Assembly (NCBI GenBank): GCA_037893225.1 | Contig: JAZGUH010000156.1 | Location: forward strand, 730,531 to 794,530 | Source: Hippasteria phrygiana | Taxonomy: Eukaryota; Echinodermata; Asteroidea; Valvatida; Goniasteridae | Length of the DNA stretch: 64,000 bases | Reading direction: 5' to 3' | Shown here: in pieces, positions 62,770-64,000 of the stretch | How the letters are laid out: each line of letters opens with the position of its first letter | How positions within the stretch are numbered: the stretch's first letter is position 1 | Translations under genes and position numbers: made by a program | Notes under the pieces: model-generated | Database searches by the model: none | Told to the model about the DNA's origin: nothing | The model's input: only the letters and a program-made list of their open reading frames with translations

Positions 62770-64000
62770 GGGTGTTTGTGTGTGTGGGGGGGGGGGGGGG
62801 CTCTTTTCTTTAAAAGAAAAAGCCATGACGCTAACCATTTAAAACTATTTTTTTTTAATGGAGGAAGCTATTGAGAAGTAGCATATTTTCATACATTACA
62901 CTTGTCTTTTTGAAGAAAAAAATATTTATTTAAGGACTCGTGATTTTGATAATAATATTGGGATGAAAACATTCAGAATTACATTTCAGATACATTTTGG
63001 CTATAATTGGACATGCTGTAGATTAATCTTATGGCCTACCTGATTACAAATACTTTAATATGGTCTGGTTACACCCTTGCTATCATATCGAAATAAAATA
63101 CCTGAAACTTCCTATATGTGGAAAGATTCAAGGCCAAACAATGTGTCGGTAACGGAATTACGTTAGAAAATCCCGGATTTATTTAACCATAACTTTCAAA
63201 AGGATTCTATGAATTCTATAACACAAGGGCCACATGTACACGCGTATCTTTTTTACCTATAGTTTCAACTTCATCCTAGTGGAAAATAAAAAAAAAAATA
63301 ATGATAATTATTAAATTAATGACCTTATCTTTTTATATAAAGAAAAATATTTCAGTGATATTGTGATTAAGTGTGTCAAAACAAGCAATTGTGTTTTTTT
63401 AGAGAATTTTTTTAGTAAATGATTACAAATTTTACAGTGATACCACTTAAATCAAAGAATATCTCTTCCCCTTTAATTTTATACTAAATTTGTAAATGTG
63501 GTACATCTATTTACGAATAAAATTAATATTTTCAATTTTTATAATATGCCCAATCTCATACGGAATTGCCCATATGCCAATATTGAATTTAACAACCATG
63601 TTTTAAAAAATAGCCTATTCTAAAGACAGTCTTTCTTTGTCAACACAAACAACTAGAAGGACATTCTTTTAGCAGAGCAGAGCAGAGCAGGATGCTAACA
63701 TGTTTTTGTTTTGTTTGGCTGTAGCCGAAATGCCTCTCTTAATATAATGCACATTTTTAAAGCTATTGGACTGTTTCAGTACTACCCCTGTTAGTCACCT
63801 TTAAGCTGACTCAGGTGCCCCGTTAATCTCCGTCGTCTTGTTTCTCTGGCTGAGAATTAAAGCACCAGATGTCATGATTAAGGGATCCACTCCCGAGATT
63901 CATACAGGCTCATCGAACTTGCCGAGCGGGCCCAATGACTTCCGATTGCAGGTGTTGTACCGGATTACCATAAGACCTCCCTGTACCAAATGGATTTTAC
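62770..64000. other. AT-rich right end without a gene
   Basis: The only marked features are a G tract at about 62786-62801 and a GAGCA microsatellite at about 63674-63690. Confidence 0.45.

Overview
This is animal nuclear DNA: intron-split genes with GT...AG junctions, secreted single-domain C-type lectins, an L1/Tx1-type LINE, mariner, hAT and TTAA-type DNA transposons, tRNA-derived SINE-like repeats and a very large satellite. The mix fits a marine invertebrate deuterostome, perhaps an echinoderm. That placement is an inference from gene content, not something read directly.

Layout. (1) 1-5229: a LINE on the minus strand with an open ORF1 (CCHC gag-like) and an ORF2 (endonuclease plus reverse transcriptase) that stays open for 1213 codons and runs off the left edge. 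(2) 5230-20034: a 14.8 kb tandem array of a roughly 64 bp unit (about 230 copies) with younger higher-order duplications inside it. It abuts the 5' end of the LINE, and most units carry TATAAAA on the strand that reads into the LINE. (3) 20035-23240: transposon debris, a LINE ORF2 relic and a hAT-type MITE. (4) 23240-32765: a tandem segmental duplication carrying two near-identical intronless C-type lectin genes (minus strand), each with its own TATA box, flanked by three copies of a shared module. (5) 32765-43250: mainly MITEs, foldback elements and a decayed mariner; no convincing gene. (6) 43259-55530: seven exons on the minus strand that splice in phase into a protein of at least 370 residues: cytoplasmic tail, one transmembrane helix, then one extracellular periplasmic-binding-protein (SBP family 3) fold. 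Its introns are packed with MITEs, a tRNA-bracketed foldback and a decayed partial copy of exon 5. (7) 55900-64000: a second decayed mariner, a hAT MITE, a repeat block of about 600 bp dense in paired TGACGTCA sites, a SINE, and AT-rich DNA without genes.

The best candidates for something undescribed are the membrane-anchored SBP-type protein, whose solute-binding fold is not broken by an ion-channel insert as it is in ionotropic glutamate receptors, and the satellite/LINE junction, which could act as a promoter array. All similarity statements come from reading motifs by eye; no database search was run.
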